A stretch of 64,000 bases of DNA from Alteripontixanthobacter sp. (GTDB taxonomy: Bacteria > Pseudomonadota > Alphaproteobacteria > Sphingomonadales > Sphingomonadaceae), in assembly GCA_039968605.1 (NCBI GenBank), contig JBDVPM010000008.1:2532968-2596967 (forward strand), in the 5' to 3' direction. The notes under the pieces are model-generated. The model saw only the letters and a program-made list of their open reading frames with translations. It did not search any database and was not told the origin of the DNA. Shown one piece after another: positions 44,133 to 52,481 of this stretch. Every line of letters begins with the position of its first letter. The first letter of the stretch is position 1. The translations under genes were made by a program, and so were the position numbers.

Positions 44133-46453
44133 GATGCCTCGCGAATTTCAACGAGCGGAACCGAAGGCGCTTCGCCAACGGCGAATGCGGTGGCGGTAAT
44201 GTCGAGGCGATCTTCGGCAAAGCGCACCGGCACGTCGAACAGAAACCCGGCGCGAATCTCGGCACCTGCCGCGGGCGGTTCCGTTAAAGTAATCTGACCG
44301 CCGGCCGCCGCCGTCCAACCGGTTTCGATCTGACCGCCAACGCTGATCTGGATCGTTTCGGTTCGCGGCCTCGTTATGGGCCGCACCTGCGGATCTTCGC
44401 CTGCACCGTAATTCTTCACCAGCTGGAACGTCGCCGCCAGCCCATCGCCAATACCGATCAGCTGGTCGGTGGGAGCGGGCGTGTCGGTCATGCCGGCAGA
44501 ACTGAAATCGAAGGGATCGGACAGGCGGAAGCCACGCGCGGCCCCGCGGCGAGCGCGGAAGAACTGCAGCAATACGCCCAGCTCGGCCTCGCTGCGTATG
44601 CCCGGTCCGACATCGAAGCGCAGCCGGGCATCGGACCACAGCGAATTGCGCCGTTCATGCCCAGATGCGGTGACCGCGACCGAGGTAGAAAATTCCGGAC
44701 TGACGCCGGCATCGCGGCCCAGCGCGAGAGGGTAGAGAACATCGTCGAAAGCTTGCACCTGATCCTCCTGGGAAGGCGCGAGGCGGGTATAGCCGTCGCG
44801 CGAAACTTGGGGCAGCGCCCAGACATATCGTTGGGTGACCCCGCGAGTTGCGGCCTCGTCCAGACCTGCATCGATCAGCGGCCAGTATCTGTCGGCATCC
44901 TGCGACCGCAGGACGAAGCCGGAGAGGTAATCCTGCCGCTCGATGGGATAACCCAGCCGTTCGTCGATTTCGGCATAGGCGGCGCGGCGGCGCGCATCGG
45001 CACCGTCCGTGAGCCAGTCGTAATCTTCCACCTGCAACCGGTCGAACGCCGGATCGGCCCAGCCGGTAGGCAAATTGGCACGCTTCGATTCGGGCGTGTT
45101 CGGGTCGAGTATCGTGGGGGTGAAGGCCAGCAGCATGACCTCGGCCGGACCGCTCGCCGCAGCGCGCACCGACTGCGTCAAGGCAGCCGTCGATGCGGCG
45201 AGCAGCGCGCCCGCCTGGTCGAGCAGAACGGTCCGCGCCGGGTCCATATTGCCGCGCAGATCGTCGATGATCGGCGGATTGCCGCCAAATGCCGCGCGGG
45301 CGGAGTTGTCATACAAGCAGGGCTTGAAGCTACCGGGGATCGTCCACCACCACGGTTCGCCAATCTGGAACAGAACAGGCAGGCCGGCCTGCTCGATTAG
45401 CGTCACAAAATTGCTCGCGACCGCCTGCAGCCAGCCCATCGCCTGGTCGTTGGCAGGCGAGAGCAAGCAGGATGGCGGGATCCAGCCGGTCGTGGCGGGC
45501 TCGCCATCGTGGGCCAGCTGCCGCCAATCGTCGGGGCAATGGTCGGCGAACAATTCGTAGGATAGCGAGGCGATCGCATCATATCCCCGCGCCTTGCATT
45601 CGGTGAAGAATGCGCGGTGCCACGCTGCTGCCGGGGTGCATAGAGTGCCATCCACCGCCGCCGTCAGGCCCGTGCCCTCGCGCACCAGCCGGAAGAAATG
45701 GCTCATCCCAACATAATGCAGCAGTCGTCCGCGATAGCCGAGCCCGCGAATCGCGCGGATCAGCCGGGCGGGCGTCTGGTTGAAGGCATCGTCATAAGCC
45801 GTGGCTATCTGTTCGCCATGCGGCGGCAGCATGACATCGCCGATCTCCAGCATGGCGTGCTCGCCCTCGCAGAAGATTTCCGTCAGCTCGGCCCAGCCAT
45901 CGGCCCGCACCGGCAGCGCAGCCTCGCTTCCCGGCACATAACCGGGGGGCACCAGGCTGATGAACATCCGGTCGATATCGGCGGGATGGACCGACTCGCC
46001 GGGCAAGCCATAGCCGGACTGCAAATCGGAAAAGCGCAGTTCGACCGACGCGTCGGTGGGCGTGCCGGTGGCGTAGTTCCACAGCCGGACATACCATGCG
46101 CGCGGCTGCCCTGCGGCATCGCGGCCTTCGATCGTCAGCGTCGGCCCATTGGGCTGGTCGAGCGGAATGATCCCGCCCGAGCGCCAGCGGAACCGTAAAA
46201 CCGTGTGCGAATAATCGCGGTTGGCAGTGTATGCGAGCAGCGGATGATCCAGCGTGTCCTCGCTGTCCCAGATCAGCCCGGCCAGCTCGCCCGCATGGTG
46301 GAACTCGAGATCGACCCGGCAAGCATCATACGCTGTGGAAACCACGCTCGCCATCATCGGGCGGGGGAAGTTGACCGTCCAGAACCGGGGGTCGAAGCGC
46401 TGGATAAAATCGCTCTCCTGCCCGCGCCGCTGGCGGGTGAGGGTGAATGCCAT
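44129..46453 (-). CDS. DUF2460 tail protein with large N-terminal TIM-barrel-like domain (GTA gp12-like)
   Basis: The protein has 774 residues. The C-terminal 205 residues (from about 569, FDDVLYPLALGRDAGVSPEF) are DUF2460, which alone makes up the roughly 210-residue RcGTA gp12. The N-terminal 560 residues contain a TIM-barrel-like region with FQIGEPWWWTIPG near 365 and match proteins annotated as non-contractile tail sheath in some siphophages. So the tail may carry an outer sheath or glycan-binding layer fused to the distal tail protein. The Glu in GEPWWW sits where hydrolases have a catalytic acid, but activity is speculative. Confidence 0.85.
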   Translation of the reverse strand: MAFTLTRQRRGQESDFIQRFDPRFWTVNFPRPMMASVVSTAYDACRVDLEFHHAGELAGLIWDSEDTLDHPLLAYTANRDYSHTVLRFRWRSGGIIPLDQPNGPTLTIEGRDAAGQPRAWYVRLWNYATGTPTDASVELRFSDLQSGYGLPGESVHPADIDRMFISLVPPGYVPGSEAALPVRADGWAELTEIFCEGEHAMLEIGDVMLPPHGEQIATAYDDAFNQTPARLIRAIRGLGYRGRLLHYVGMSHFFRLVREGTGLTAAVDGTLCTPAAAWHRAFFTECKARGYDAIASLSYELFADHCPDDWRQLAHDGEPATTGWIPPSCLLSPANDQAMGWLQAVASNFVTLIEQAGLPVLFQIGEPWWWTIPGSFKPCLYDNSARAAFGGNPPIIDDLRGNMDPARTVLLDQAGALLAASTAALTQSVRAAASGPAEVMLLAFTPTILDPNTPESKRANLPTGWADPAFDRLQVEDYDWLTDGADARRRAAYAEIDERLGYPIERQDYLSGFVLRSQDADRYWPLIDAGLDEAATRGVTQRYVWALPQVSRDGYTRLAPSQEDQVQAFDDVLYPLALGRDAGVSPEFSTSVAVTASGHERRNSLWSDARLRFDVGPGIRSEAELGVLLQFFRARRGAARGFRLSDPFDFSSAGMTDTPAPTDQLIGIGDGLAATFQLVKNYGAGEDPQVRPITRPRTETIQISVGGQIETGWTAAAGGQITLTEPPAAGAEIRAGFLFDVPVRFAEDRLDITATAFAVGEAPSVPLVEIREAS

Positions 46454-46528
46454 GGTGATGGTCCTTTGTTGGGTAAGGCGCAGCGGCCGCGCAAAACGGC
46501 AGCTGTTATCGTCGAGCGTGCAAGCGTA

Positions 46529-47119
46529 TTACGTCAGCGCCCGCCGCACCGCGCTGGCCAGCTGGCGGTTCGAACGGCGCAGGGCCATCGGTGCGCTGTC
46601 CCCCCTCGGTGCGGCCAGGTTGATGTTGACCCGCACATCGCGCGAAACCCCGCCAGCCGAGCCGGTTTCTACGCGGCCCGCGCTGGTCGGAACGAACATC
46701 TCCGGGCCACGCTCACCCACCAGATAGGGCCGACCCGGTGACACCGGCCCGCCGGTGGCGCGGCCCGGCAGGCCCAGCGCCGATCCGAATGCCTGGCCGA
46801 TCAGGCCGAATATCCCGCCGCCACTTCCGCCGCCCGCGCCTGCCTGGCCGGAACCGCCGAACAGCTGATCGAACCCGGCGCTCAACGCACGCGAGGCAAT
46901 CTGATCGATCACCTGCAAACCGACCCGCTTCAGATCCTCGAACCCCAGGCTACCCTTGCGGATGGCGCTGGACAGGCCGCGCTCCAGAATATCCCCGGCA
47001 CCGCGAAAACCGTCGATCAGGGTCGAATCGAACGTGCCGCGCATCTCGGCAATATCGGCGGCAAAGCCTTTGGTCCCGGCGCGCACTTCCACCAGCAATT
47101 CTTCTACTTCGTCATCCAT
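46529..47119 (-). CDS. Short tail tape-measure protein (GTA gp11-like)
   Basis: The protein has 196 residues: an N-terminal helical part (EELLVEVRAGTKGFAADIAEMRG), a Gly-rich hydrophobic centre, and a C-terminal segment ATGGPVSPGRPYLVGERGPEMFVP found at the end of tape-measure proteins. Tape-measure length sets tail length, so this very short version predicts a short tail, as in RcGTA whose tape measure is also about 200 residues. The gene overlaps the preceding chaperone by eight bases and is followed by a 75-base gap before the gp12-like gene. Confidence 0.87.
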   Translation of the reverse strand: MDDEVEELLVEVRAGTKGFAADIAEMRGTFDSTLIDGFRGAGDILERGLSSAIRKGSLGFEDLKRVGLQVIDQIASRALSAGFDQLFGGSGQAGAGGGSGGGIFGLIGQAFGSALGLPGRATGGPVSPGRPYLVGERGPEMFVPTSAGRVETGSAGGVSRDVRVNINLAAPRGDSAPMALRRSNRQLASAVRRALT

Positions 47120-47309
47120 GGGAATCGCGCTCCATCAGCGTGTTGAGTTCGTCCCGGCCCATCGGGGCTGCGACGGGATCGGCCGGGTCGGCCAGGCTCA
47201 TCGCCAGTTCGGCCGGGGTGGCAGTCCAGAAATCGTTGGGACGCCAGCCCAGTATACGGGCGGACAATGCGGCCAGCCGGGGAAGGCGGTCGCGGAATTG
47301 CTCGCTCAC
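47112..47309 (-). CDS. Small tail assembly chaperone (GTA gp10.1-like)
   Basis: The protein has 65 residues from a GTG at 47309 that overlaps the previous stop (GTGA). The segments RLAALSARILGWRPNDFWTATPAELAM and GRDELNTLMERD match the TIGR02216 phage tail assembly chaperone of GTAs. Its partner gp10-like gene lies directly upstream, an arrangement comparable to the lambda G/GT pair but as two genes rather than a frameshift. A start further upstream would overlap gp10 extensively and is rejected. Confidence 0.82.
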   Translation of the reverse strand: MSEQFRDRLPRLAALSARILGWRPNDFWTATPAELAMSLADPADPVAAPMGRDELNTLMERDSHG

Positions 47310-47638
47310 CCGCCGCCCTGCAGGATCTGGCCGAGCAGCGCGCGAAGCGGCTTTGCACATCCGGCGAGCCCAGTCTGGACCACGGCCTGTCCGATATCCT
47401 CGCGGGTGATCCCGTCGCGCCGGGCAAGGCAGTGCCAGAACAGCGCCGTCATTTCGGCCAGCTGCAAACGCCCTTCACCCGCCCGTTCGACCAGAGCGAA
47501 CAGCGAACCGAGTTCCTCCTCGGCAGCGACCAGCGCTGCGAAAGTCGGTCTCAGGATGCGCGGCTCTCCGGCGACCAGAAGCGAGGCTTCGCCCCTCATC
47601 GCGGCCGCGTCACCGCATTCGGGCTGGTTCGGCTTCAT
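47306..47638 (-). CDS. GTA gp10-family tail protein
   Basis: The protein has 110 residues: EPRILRPTFAALVAAEEELGSLFALVERAGEGRLQLAEMTALFWHC is the GTA-gp10 pattern (a family of tail-associated proteins lying beside the tube protein). It overlaps the tail tube gene by four bases and the chaperone gene by four. Probable role in tail tube assembly; inferred from family and location. Confidence 0.85.
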   Translation of the reverse strand: MKPNQPECGDAAAMRGEASLLVAGEPRILRPTFAALVAAEEELGSLFALVERAGEGRLQLAEMTALFWHCLARRDGITREDIGQAVVQTGLAGCAKPLRALLGQILQGGG

Positions 47639-48042
47639 ACGGGCAGCACCGCGCCGGAGCTTTCCAGCTGCAGCGTATAATTACGCTCGCCGTTGAAATC
47701 GCCGGCATAATCGAGGCGTTGGACGAGGAAACGGCCCTGCATCTTCGCGCCGTCCTCGAAGCTCAGCTCGTAATCGTCGATCGTTCCAGCAAGGGCATGG
47801 GCCCTGATCGCTGCTTCGGCATCGCTGCCGAGAAAGATGCCGCTGGCCGACACCGAAACCGACCGCGTTCCCGCGCCGGATAGCAGCTCGCGCCAACCGC
47901 CCGATTCCTTGTGTGTCACGACGACGGTATCGCCATTGACCGACATCTGCGTCGTGCGCAGGCCAGCAACGGTCTGATAGGCTGGCGGTGCAGCGCCGTC
48001 GCTGATCTTGAGCAGGAAGGCTGAGCCTTTTTGGGCTGTCAT
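47635..48042 (-). CDS. Major tail tube protein, TP901-1 family (GTA gp9-like)
   Basis: The protein has 135 residues: the start MTAQKGSAFLLKIS, the RTTQMSVNGDTVVVTHKESGGWRELL region and LSFEDGAKMQGRFLVQRLDYAGDFNGE are typical for TP901-1-type tail tube proteins of GTAs. It forms the tail tube by stacking hexamers. The 61-base gap to the tail-terminator gene and strong AAGGA-like upstream region fit the need for higher expression of this structural protein. Confidence 0.9.
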   Translation of the reverse strand: MTAQKGSAFLLKISDGAAPPAYQTVAGLRTTQMSVNGDTVVVTHKESGGWRELLSGAGTRSVSVSASGIFLGSDAEAAIRAHALAGTIDDYELSFEDGAKMQGRFLVQRLDYAGDFNGERNYTLQLESSGAVLPV

Positions 48043-48103
48043 GTGGGTACTCCGAAATTGGAAGGTAAAGGGGGCCGGGCCGGGCCAAGCTGAACGGGGG
48101 CGT

Positions 48104-48493
48104 TCAGCTGGTCAGGACGCGGAAACGGTATTCGAGCAACACCGAGAGCAGATTGCGCGCCCGGTGCTCGGCGCGTGCGCGCAGGAACCGGGCAGTGATC
48201 ACTGCAAAGCCGGCCTGCATGCGTGGCAAGGCCTGCACCCGCTTGTCGATCTGCCGCACCAATGCGCCATCGCCGGCCGGATCGTCACCGCGCGTATGCA
48301 GCTCCAGCGCGATCCGCACTTCGCGGCCCGGTTCGGTCTTGCTGCCCCAATCGGTCGATGCGGAAGCAGCAATGCCGAGCCAGGGAGCAGACGCGCTGAC
48401 CGGGGCTTCCTCAGTGATGGAATTGAGACTACCGGATATTGCCGGATCGCCCGTCAGCCAATCGAGCAAAGCGGCGCGTAGAAGCGTTTCCAT
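48104..48493 (-). CDS. DUF3168 tail terminator (GTA gp8-like)
   Basis: The protein has 129 residues: METLLRAALLDWLTGDPAIS at the N terminus and WGSKTEPGREVRIALELHTRGDD in the middle match DUF3168, whose members cap the tail tube and join it to the head. It starts four bases after the stop of the small upstream gene. Normal length for the family. Confidence 0.88.
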   Translation of the reverse strand: METLLRAALLDWLTGDPAISGSLNSITEEAPVSASAPWLGIAASASTDWGSKTEPGREVRIALELHTRGDDPAGDGALVRQIDKRVQALPRMQAGFAVITARFLRARAEHRARNLLSVLLEYRFRVLTS

Positions 48494-48497
48494 GAGT

Positions 48498-48701
48498 TCA
48501 ATCCTTTACCAATAGCGGCCAGAGCAACCCTGCTTGCCGCCACCTCCTGGCGTCGCGGCGCCGGGCAAGAAGGCGGTTTTCCGCATGGGCCAGCGCGATC
48601 CGGCGGGCTTTGGCAGCTAGGCGTGCGGCGAGGGTGGATCCCGAAGGCTGAACCTTGGCGCTGAGCAGCTTGCCGCTCACAACAGGCGCATCCGGCGCCA
48701 T
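48498..48701 (-). CDS. Small basic protein at the head-tail adaptor position
   Basis: This 67-residue frame (MAPDAPVVSGKLLSAKVQPS...) lies between the connector and tail-terminator genes, overlapping the first by 25 bases and ending four bases before the second. It is highly basic in its second half (RLLARRRDARRWRQ). RcGTA has its gp7 stopper/adaptor here, normally about 110 residues. No similarity to it can be seen by eye. It could be a shortened adaptor, a different head-completion factor, or not a gene. The gap it fills and tight spacing support it being translated. Confidence 0.55.
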   Translation of the reverse strand: MAPDAPVVSGKLLSAKVQPSGSTLAARLAAKARRIALAHAENRLLARRRDARRWRQAGLLWPLLVKD

Positions 48702-49222
48702 GGTTGCCACAGCGCCGAAATGGCGGCGGGCGGATGGAGGCCGGGATTGCCATCGCGCTCGCGGTAATGATGCGCCGCCAGACGGATGATCCCGTGGCGC
48801 ATGGAGTTGGGGAGCGCTTCCCAATCGGGTGCAAGCCCGGCGGTGAAACGCACGGCGACACGCCTGGCCTCTACCGGCTTCAGCAGGCGCGCACGTCCGC
48901 TGCCATCGGCGGCGATATCGACCATATAGTCTTCCGGGACGAGCGGAGTGCGCACCCCGGTTGCCGTAACCAGAGAGAGCGAGGTGATGCTGCCGACCGG
49001 GCGGCTGGACAGCACCTGCCATTCGCCCGACGCGGTCAGCAATTCCTCGGCCTCGATTTCGATCGGCGCGGTGCCGGTAAAGGCCTCGCACATATCCAGC
49101 GCAGCGCGCAGCAGCCCGGTCAGCGTGGCGTCTTCGCCCGTGCCCGTAATGGCCAGCCAGCGCTTCAATTCGTCCAATGCGGCGGAAGAGAGCGCCGCAG
49201 GCACGATTATAGCCCGCTTCAT
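48677..49222 (-). CDS. Head-tail connector protein (GTA gp6-like)
   Basis: The protein has 181 residues and resembles the gp6/gp15 (HK97) adaptor family: LDELKRWLAITGTGEDATLTGLLRAALDMCEAFTG at the N terminus and SMRHGIIRLAAHHYRERDG near the C terminus are typical. It binds the portal and begins the neck. It is preceded by a 153-base spacer containing a terminator-like hairpin, unusual in this otherwise tightly packed cluster. Confidence 0.88.
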   Translation of the reverse strand: MKRAIIVPAALSSAALDELKRWLAITGTGEDATLTGLLRAALDMCEAFTGTAPIEIEAEELLTASGEWQVLSSRPVGSITSLSLVTATGVRTPLVPEDYMVDIAADGSGRARLLKPVEARRVAVRFTAGLAPDWEALPNSMRHGIIRLAAHHYRERDGNPGLHPPAAISALWQPWRRMRLL

Positions 49223-49249
49223 GGGCAGCCTCCTGTTATGAGAGTTGCG

Positions 49250-49293
49250 AAAAAGTGCCCGCGCCGCCGAAGGGGAGAGACAGCGGCGCGGGC
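49250..49293 (-). terminator. Terminator-like hairpin between capsid and connector genes
   Basis: On the minus strand GCCCGCGCCGC (49283-49293) pairs perfectly with GCGGCGCGGGC (49257-49267) around a 15-base loop, followed after AC by TTTTT. It lies 83 bases beyond the capsid stop in the middle of the GTA operon, so it should act as a partial terminator (or 3' end stabiliser) that raises capsid output relative to connector and tail genes. Confidence 0.72.
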
Positions 49294-49375
49294 GGGATAG
49301 ACGTGGCTATCCGAACTTTCGACTGGACGCGGGGTGGGTGGAATGTCCCGCCCGCAGCGAGCCGGAGACAGCTCT

Positions 49376-50518
49376 TTAGGCTTCTATTTTCAGCAGCTTG
49401 ATCGCGTCGCTATCGAGCACTTGTCCGCCGACGCGCTTGGTGGCGTAGAAGTGGACGAAGGGTTTGTTGGTGAACGGATCGCGCAGGATCTGCGTGGCGC
49501 TGCGTTCGGCGATGAGGTAGCCGTTGCGGAAATTACCGAACGCGATCGGGAAGGTCCCCGCCGCGACATCGGGCATGTCTTCCGCTTCGACCACCGGATA
49601 GCCGAGCAGGCGGTCCGGCTGGCCTTCCACCATGCCAGGCTGCCACAGGAATGCACCATCGGCGGTTTTCAGCTTGCGCACTTCGGCCAAAGTTGCCGAA
49701 TTCATCACGAAGCTGGCGCCCTGGCGATGGCCGGCCTTCATCGTGTGAATAAGGTCGATCAGCCGTTCCTGCGGACTGGTGCCGAGGTCGAAGCCGTCAC
49801 CGCTGCCGATATATTGCAGGCTGCCGAAAGCCCGCACGCCGTCTTCCGCGGTGGCGACCGGGGCGTTGAGGAAGCCGGAGGGGCGGTTGATGCCATTGCC
49901 ATTTACGAAGGCGCTGCCTTCGGCCTGCGCAAATTCCATCGCGATTTCGCTGGCGAGCCAGCTTTCCAGGTCGAAACCGGCATCGTCCAGCATGGCCTGG
50001 CTGGCCGCCGGATTGGCATAGAGCTCACCCGTCGGAGGAGCGATCTCGGCGAAGTCGGGCGTATCGGTTTCGGGGCGCGCGGCAGTTTCGCCGACCCAGC
50101 CCGATGCGGTACCGCCGGTGCTGACCAGCTTGCGATAGCCGGCACTGCCGGTTTGCACGACTTGGGCGATGCTGCGGATCGGGCTGATTTCGACCAGCTG
50201 CCGAGCGATCATCGCATCGATTTCGCGCGGCACGGCATAACCGCCATCGGAGGGAACCTGGCCGGAAATCGACTTGATTTCGGTCTCGCTTCCGCGGCGC
50301 AGATAACCATCGACAAAGCCTTTCACTTCGGTCGATGTCTGCGCGCCGGAAATGGCCGGGCGAGCAGCGGCGCGGCCGATCTTATCGACGCGTGCCTTGA
50401 CTTCATCGACATCGCCGCGAAGCGCCGAGATTGCCTCATCCGCCTTGTCCTGGCGAGCGAGGATGTCGAAGCTGGCATCCAGCGCGGTGTCGGTTTCGGT
50501 GGTGTGGGTATTTTCCAT
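49376..50518 (-). CDS. Major capsid protein, HK97 fold (GTA gp5-like)
   Basis: The protein has 380 residues from the ATG at 50518. The N-terminal 100 residues are a helical delta/scaffold region (DILARQDKADEAISALRGDVDEVKARVDKIG). The HK97 core follows from about 110 (KSISGQVPSDGGYAVPREID) with the LLGYPVVEAEDMP and FGNFRNGYLIAER landmarks. The adjacent prohead protease would remove the N-terminal region. The gene is flanked by terminator-like hairpins. About 400 copies build one head. Confidence 0.94.
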   Translation of the reverse strand: MENTHTTETDTALDASFDILARQDKADEAISALRGDVDEVKARVDKIGRAAARPAISGAQTSTEVKGFVDGYLRRGSETEIKSISGQVPSDGGYAVPREIDAMIARQLVEISPIRSIAQVVQTGSAGYRKLVSTGGTASGWVGETAARPETDTPDFAEIAPPTGELYANPAASQAMLDDAGFDLESWLASEIAMEFAQAEGSAFVNGNGINRPSGFLNAPVATAEDGVRAFGSLQYIGSGDGFDLGTSPQERLIDLIHTMKAGHRQGASFVMNSATLAEVRKLKTADGAFLWQPGMVEGQPDRLLGYPVVEAEDMPDVAAGTFPIAFGNFRNGYLIAERSATQILRDPFTNKPFVHFYATKRVGGQVLDSDAIKLLKIEA

Positions 50519-50557
50519 AGGGGTATTTACCTTTCTGAATTCAGGTCTTGGGGCATG

Positions 50558-50576
50558 AAAAAGCCGCCTTGGCGGC
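50558..50576 (-). terminator. Short terminator-like hairpin between protease and capsid genes
   Basis: On the minus strand GCCGC and GCGGC pair around a CAAG loop (a sixth pair is possible) and are followed by TTTTT (plus-strand A run at 50558-50562). It starts 41 bases past the prohead protease stop and 40 bases before the capsid start. The stem is short, so it may only slow polymerase or protect the upstream mRNA end. Confidence 0.5.
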
Positions 50577-50617
50577 GGCCGGGGAAGCGGGATGAAACGC
50601 GGCGGAACCAAGCCGGC

Positions 50618-51007
50618 TCAGGCGACCAGATGGACCCGCGCGCCGTGCTGGAGCGGGTGGGTAACCAGGCTGACTTCGAACAATTCGATCTCAGCCAATT
50701 CGCGCCCCTGCGGCGAGGTGCGGTATTTGCGGGCGCGGAAGCCAAAGCTTAGCCCGTCGATCGATCGCTGCTCGAGCAGCCTGCCGGCGCGGCCGGAGGG
50801 ATTGTCGATCCGCGCGATGACTTTCAGTCCGCGGGCATCCTCTTCGGCGCGTTCGATCCAGCCGATCCGCTGTTCGGGCCGGTGCTGCCAGTAAAGCGGC
50901 AGCGGATCGCGCCGCTGCGCTAACGAAGCGATAAAGGCACCGCGCCGGATCGTATCGTGCGAGGCATCCGGAACATCGAACAGAGCGGCATATCCGGCCA
51001 GTTTCAT
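50618..51007 (-). CDS. Prohead maturation protease (GTA gp4-like)
   Basis: The protein has 129 residues from the ATG at 51007: it starts MKLAGYAALFDVPDASHDTI and contains LPLYWQHRPEQRIGWI with the HK97-protease catalytic His, then SIDGLSFGFRAR with the catalytic Ser, and IELFEVSLVTHP. It cleaves the capsid N-terminal domain during head maturation. It overlaps the DUF6127 gene by four bases. Slightly shorter than phage counterparts, as in other GTAs. Confidence 0.91.
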   Translation of the reverse strand: MKLAGYAALFDVPDASHDTIRRGAFIASLAQRRDPLPLYWQHRPEQRIGWIERAEEDARGLKVIARIDNPSGRAGRLLEQRSIDGLSFGFRARKYRTSPQGRELAEIELFEVSLVTHPLQHGARVHLVA

Positions 51008-51312
51008 CGCAGCATACCGGGCATGCCGAGGCGCACTGCAATGCCGATCAGCAGCAAGGCCAGCGTGCCGCGCACGGCCCATTGAACCGCCGCTTTCCAA
51101 GCGCTCGCCTTGGCATCGCGCCAGGCGCTCAGAAGCTCGCGCAATTCGTCGATATCGTGCTGAGCGCGCTCGTCCGACAGGCCGAGCCGGTCGAGTACGC
51201 GATTCGCGCCCAGCTCGCTCGATTCCTCCACGATAGCGCGCAGGGTAACCAGTTCGCTGCCCTCGCCTGCCGCTTGCGCGATCAGCCGAGCCAACATGTC
51301 TTCTCGGTTCAT
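51004..51312 (-). CDS. DUF6127-like small GTA-cluster protein with C-terminal TM helix
   Basis: The protein has 102 residues: NREDMLARLIAQAAGEGSELVTLRAIVEESSELGA at the N terminus, then a charged helix (SDERAQHDIDELRELLSAWRDAKAS) and a C-terminal hydrophobic helix (GTLALLLIGIAVRLGM). The family is found between portal and protease genes of sphingomonad GTAs, roughly where RcGTA has g3.5. Its function is unknown. Four-base overlaps with both neighbours show translational coupling. The TM segment suggests a membrane association during assembly. Confidence 0.78.
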   Translation of the reverse strand: MNREDMLARLIAQAAGEGSELVTLRAIVEESSELGANRVLDRLGLSDERAQHDIDELRELLSAWRDAKASAWKAAVQWAVRGTLALLLIGIAVRLGMPGMLR

Positions 51313-52457
51313 GATTTGTTCTCCGATTGAATGCCCAACATGGCGCGTTTCTCGTCATCCGAGAGGAAATCGGCGCCGGAAACCTGCTTCCACAGCCGCT
51401 CGCGATCCTCGCCCAGCGCCGGGATCCGGTCGAGATCGACGGACAGCGCAGTATCGGCGAACCACGGGTCCAGCCCTTCGGTAATTCCGGACAGAATCTT
51501 GCCCGCCAGCGGCAGCAGCGTCTGCCGCCATAAGGCGCGGTTTGCCTCGCGGTAATTGGAATATGTGTTGTCGCCCGGCAGGCCGAGCAGCATTGGCGGA
51601 ACCCCGAAAGCCAGCGCAATATCACGGGCTGCCGCTGCCTTGAGCGTGGCGAAATCCATATCCGCAGGGCTCATCGACATGGATTGCCAGCTCAGCCCGC
51701 CTTCCAGCACCATCGGGCGCCCGGCATTGGCCTGGCCTCGATAGGCAGTCGCCAATTCGGCTTTCAACCGTTCGAACTGGTCGCTGGTCAGGCTTTCGCC
51801 ATCCTTCGCGCCGTAGACAAGCGCACCTGACGGCCGCGCCGCGTTTTCCAGCAGTGCGCGGTTCCAGCGGCTGGCGGCATTATGGATGGCGACGGCCTGT
51901 TCGGCAGCAACCAGGCTGCCTGCACCATAATGGTCATCGGCGGGATGGAACGCCTTGAGGTGGATGATGTTGGGCCAGCCATCCTCATCGTCCAGCGGAA
52001 TGGTCAGCGTTTGCTCGGCCAGCCGGTATTCGAAGGCTGCGGGCCACCCATCTGCCCCGGGCACGATCTTCACGCGCTCGGGCCGCAGCGCGAACAGCTC
52101 GACCGGCTGGCCCGCGCCGTCCTTCGAGATCTGGATGAAGCCGTTGCCATGCAGCAGCAGATGTGCGGCGAGCGTTTCGACCAGCGATTGCCCAGCGCTG
52201 GATGCGCCAACCAAGGCTGCGAGGCGGGGTTCGCTATCGCAAAGCGGGGCGCTTCCAACTCCTTCTGCCACGATCCGCACGGCCCGCTGCGCAACGGGGT
52301 TCTCGACAAAGGCGCGGCGAACGGAGCTGGTGTAATCGAACCGCGCGCTGCCGGCTTCGAAAGCGGACGCCCAGGGTGAGGCAAAACTGCGCGCCAGCGG
52401 CGCACGCTCGCCGCCGCCGCCCTTGAAGGCCGCGGCAAGTGTGTTGAGGAAGGACAT
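51309..52457 (-). CDS. Portal protein (GTA gp3-like)
   Basis: The protein has 382 residues of the HK97-type portal family. Landmarks include VENPVAQRAVRIVAEGVGSAPL (about 50-70), LLLHGNGFIQISKDGAGQPVELFALRPERVKI (about 110-140), and FGVPPMLLGLPGDNTYSNYREANRALWRQTLLPLA (about 285-320). Twelve copies form the DNA entry channel and dock the terminase. It begins 24 bases after the large terminase stop. Confidence 0.94.
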   Translation of the reverse strand: MSFLNTLAAAFKGGGGERAPLARSFASPWASAFEAGSARFDYTSSVRRAFVENPVAQRAVRIVAEGVGSAPLCDSEPRLAALVGASSAGQSLVETLAAHLLLHGNGFIQISKDGAGQPVELFALRPERVKIVPGADGWPAAFEYRLAEQTLTIPLDDEDGWPNIIHLKAFHPADDHYGAGSLVAAEQAVAIHNAASRWNRALLENAARPSGALVYGAKDGESLTSDQFERLKAELATAYRGQANAGRPMVLEGGLSWQSMSMSPADMDFATLKAAAARDIALAFGVPPMLLGLPGDNTYSNYREANRALWRQTLLPLAGKILSGITEGLDPWFADTALSVDLDRIPALGEDRERLWKQVSGADFLSDDEKRAMLGIQSENKS

Positions 52458-52481
52458 GCAAATTCCTTTCGGAGGGGTGGT

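Noticed and set aside
49334-50752. Long plus-strand open frame opposite the capsid gene
   Set aside because: It mirrors the codon structure of the capsid gene on the other strand; it has no recognisable protein features or suitable start context. GC-rich DNA produces such shadows.
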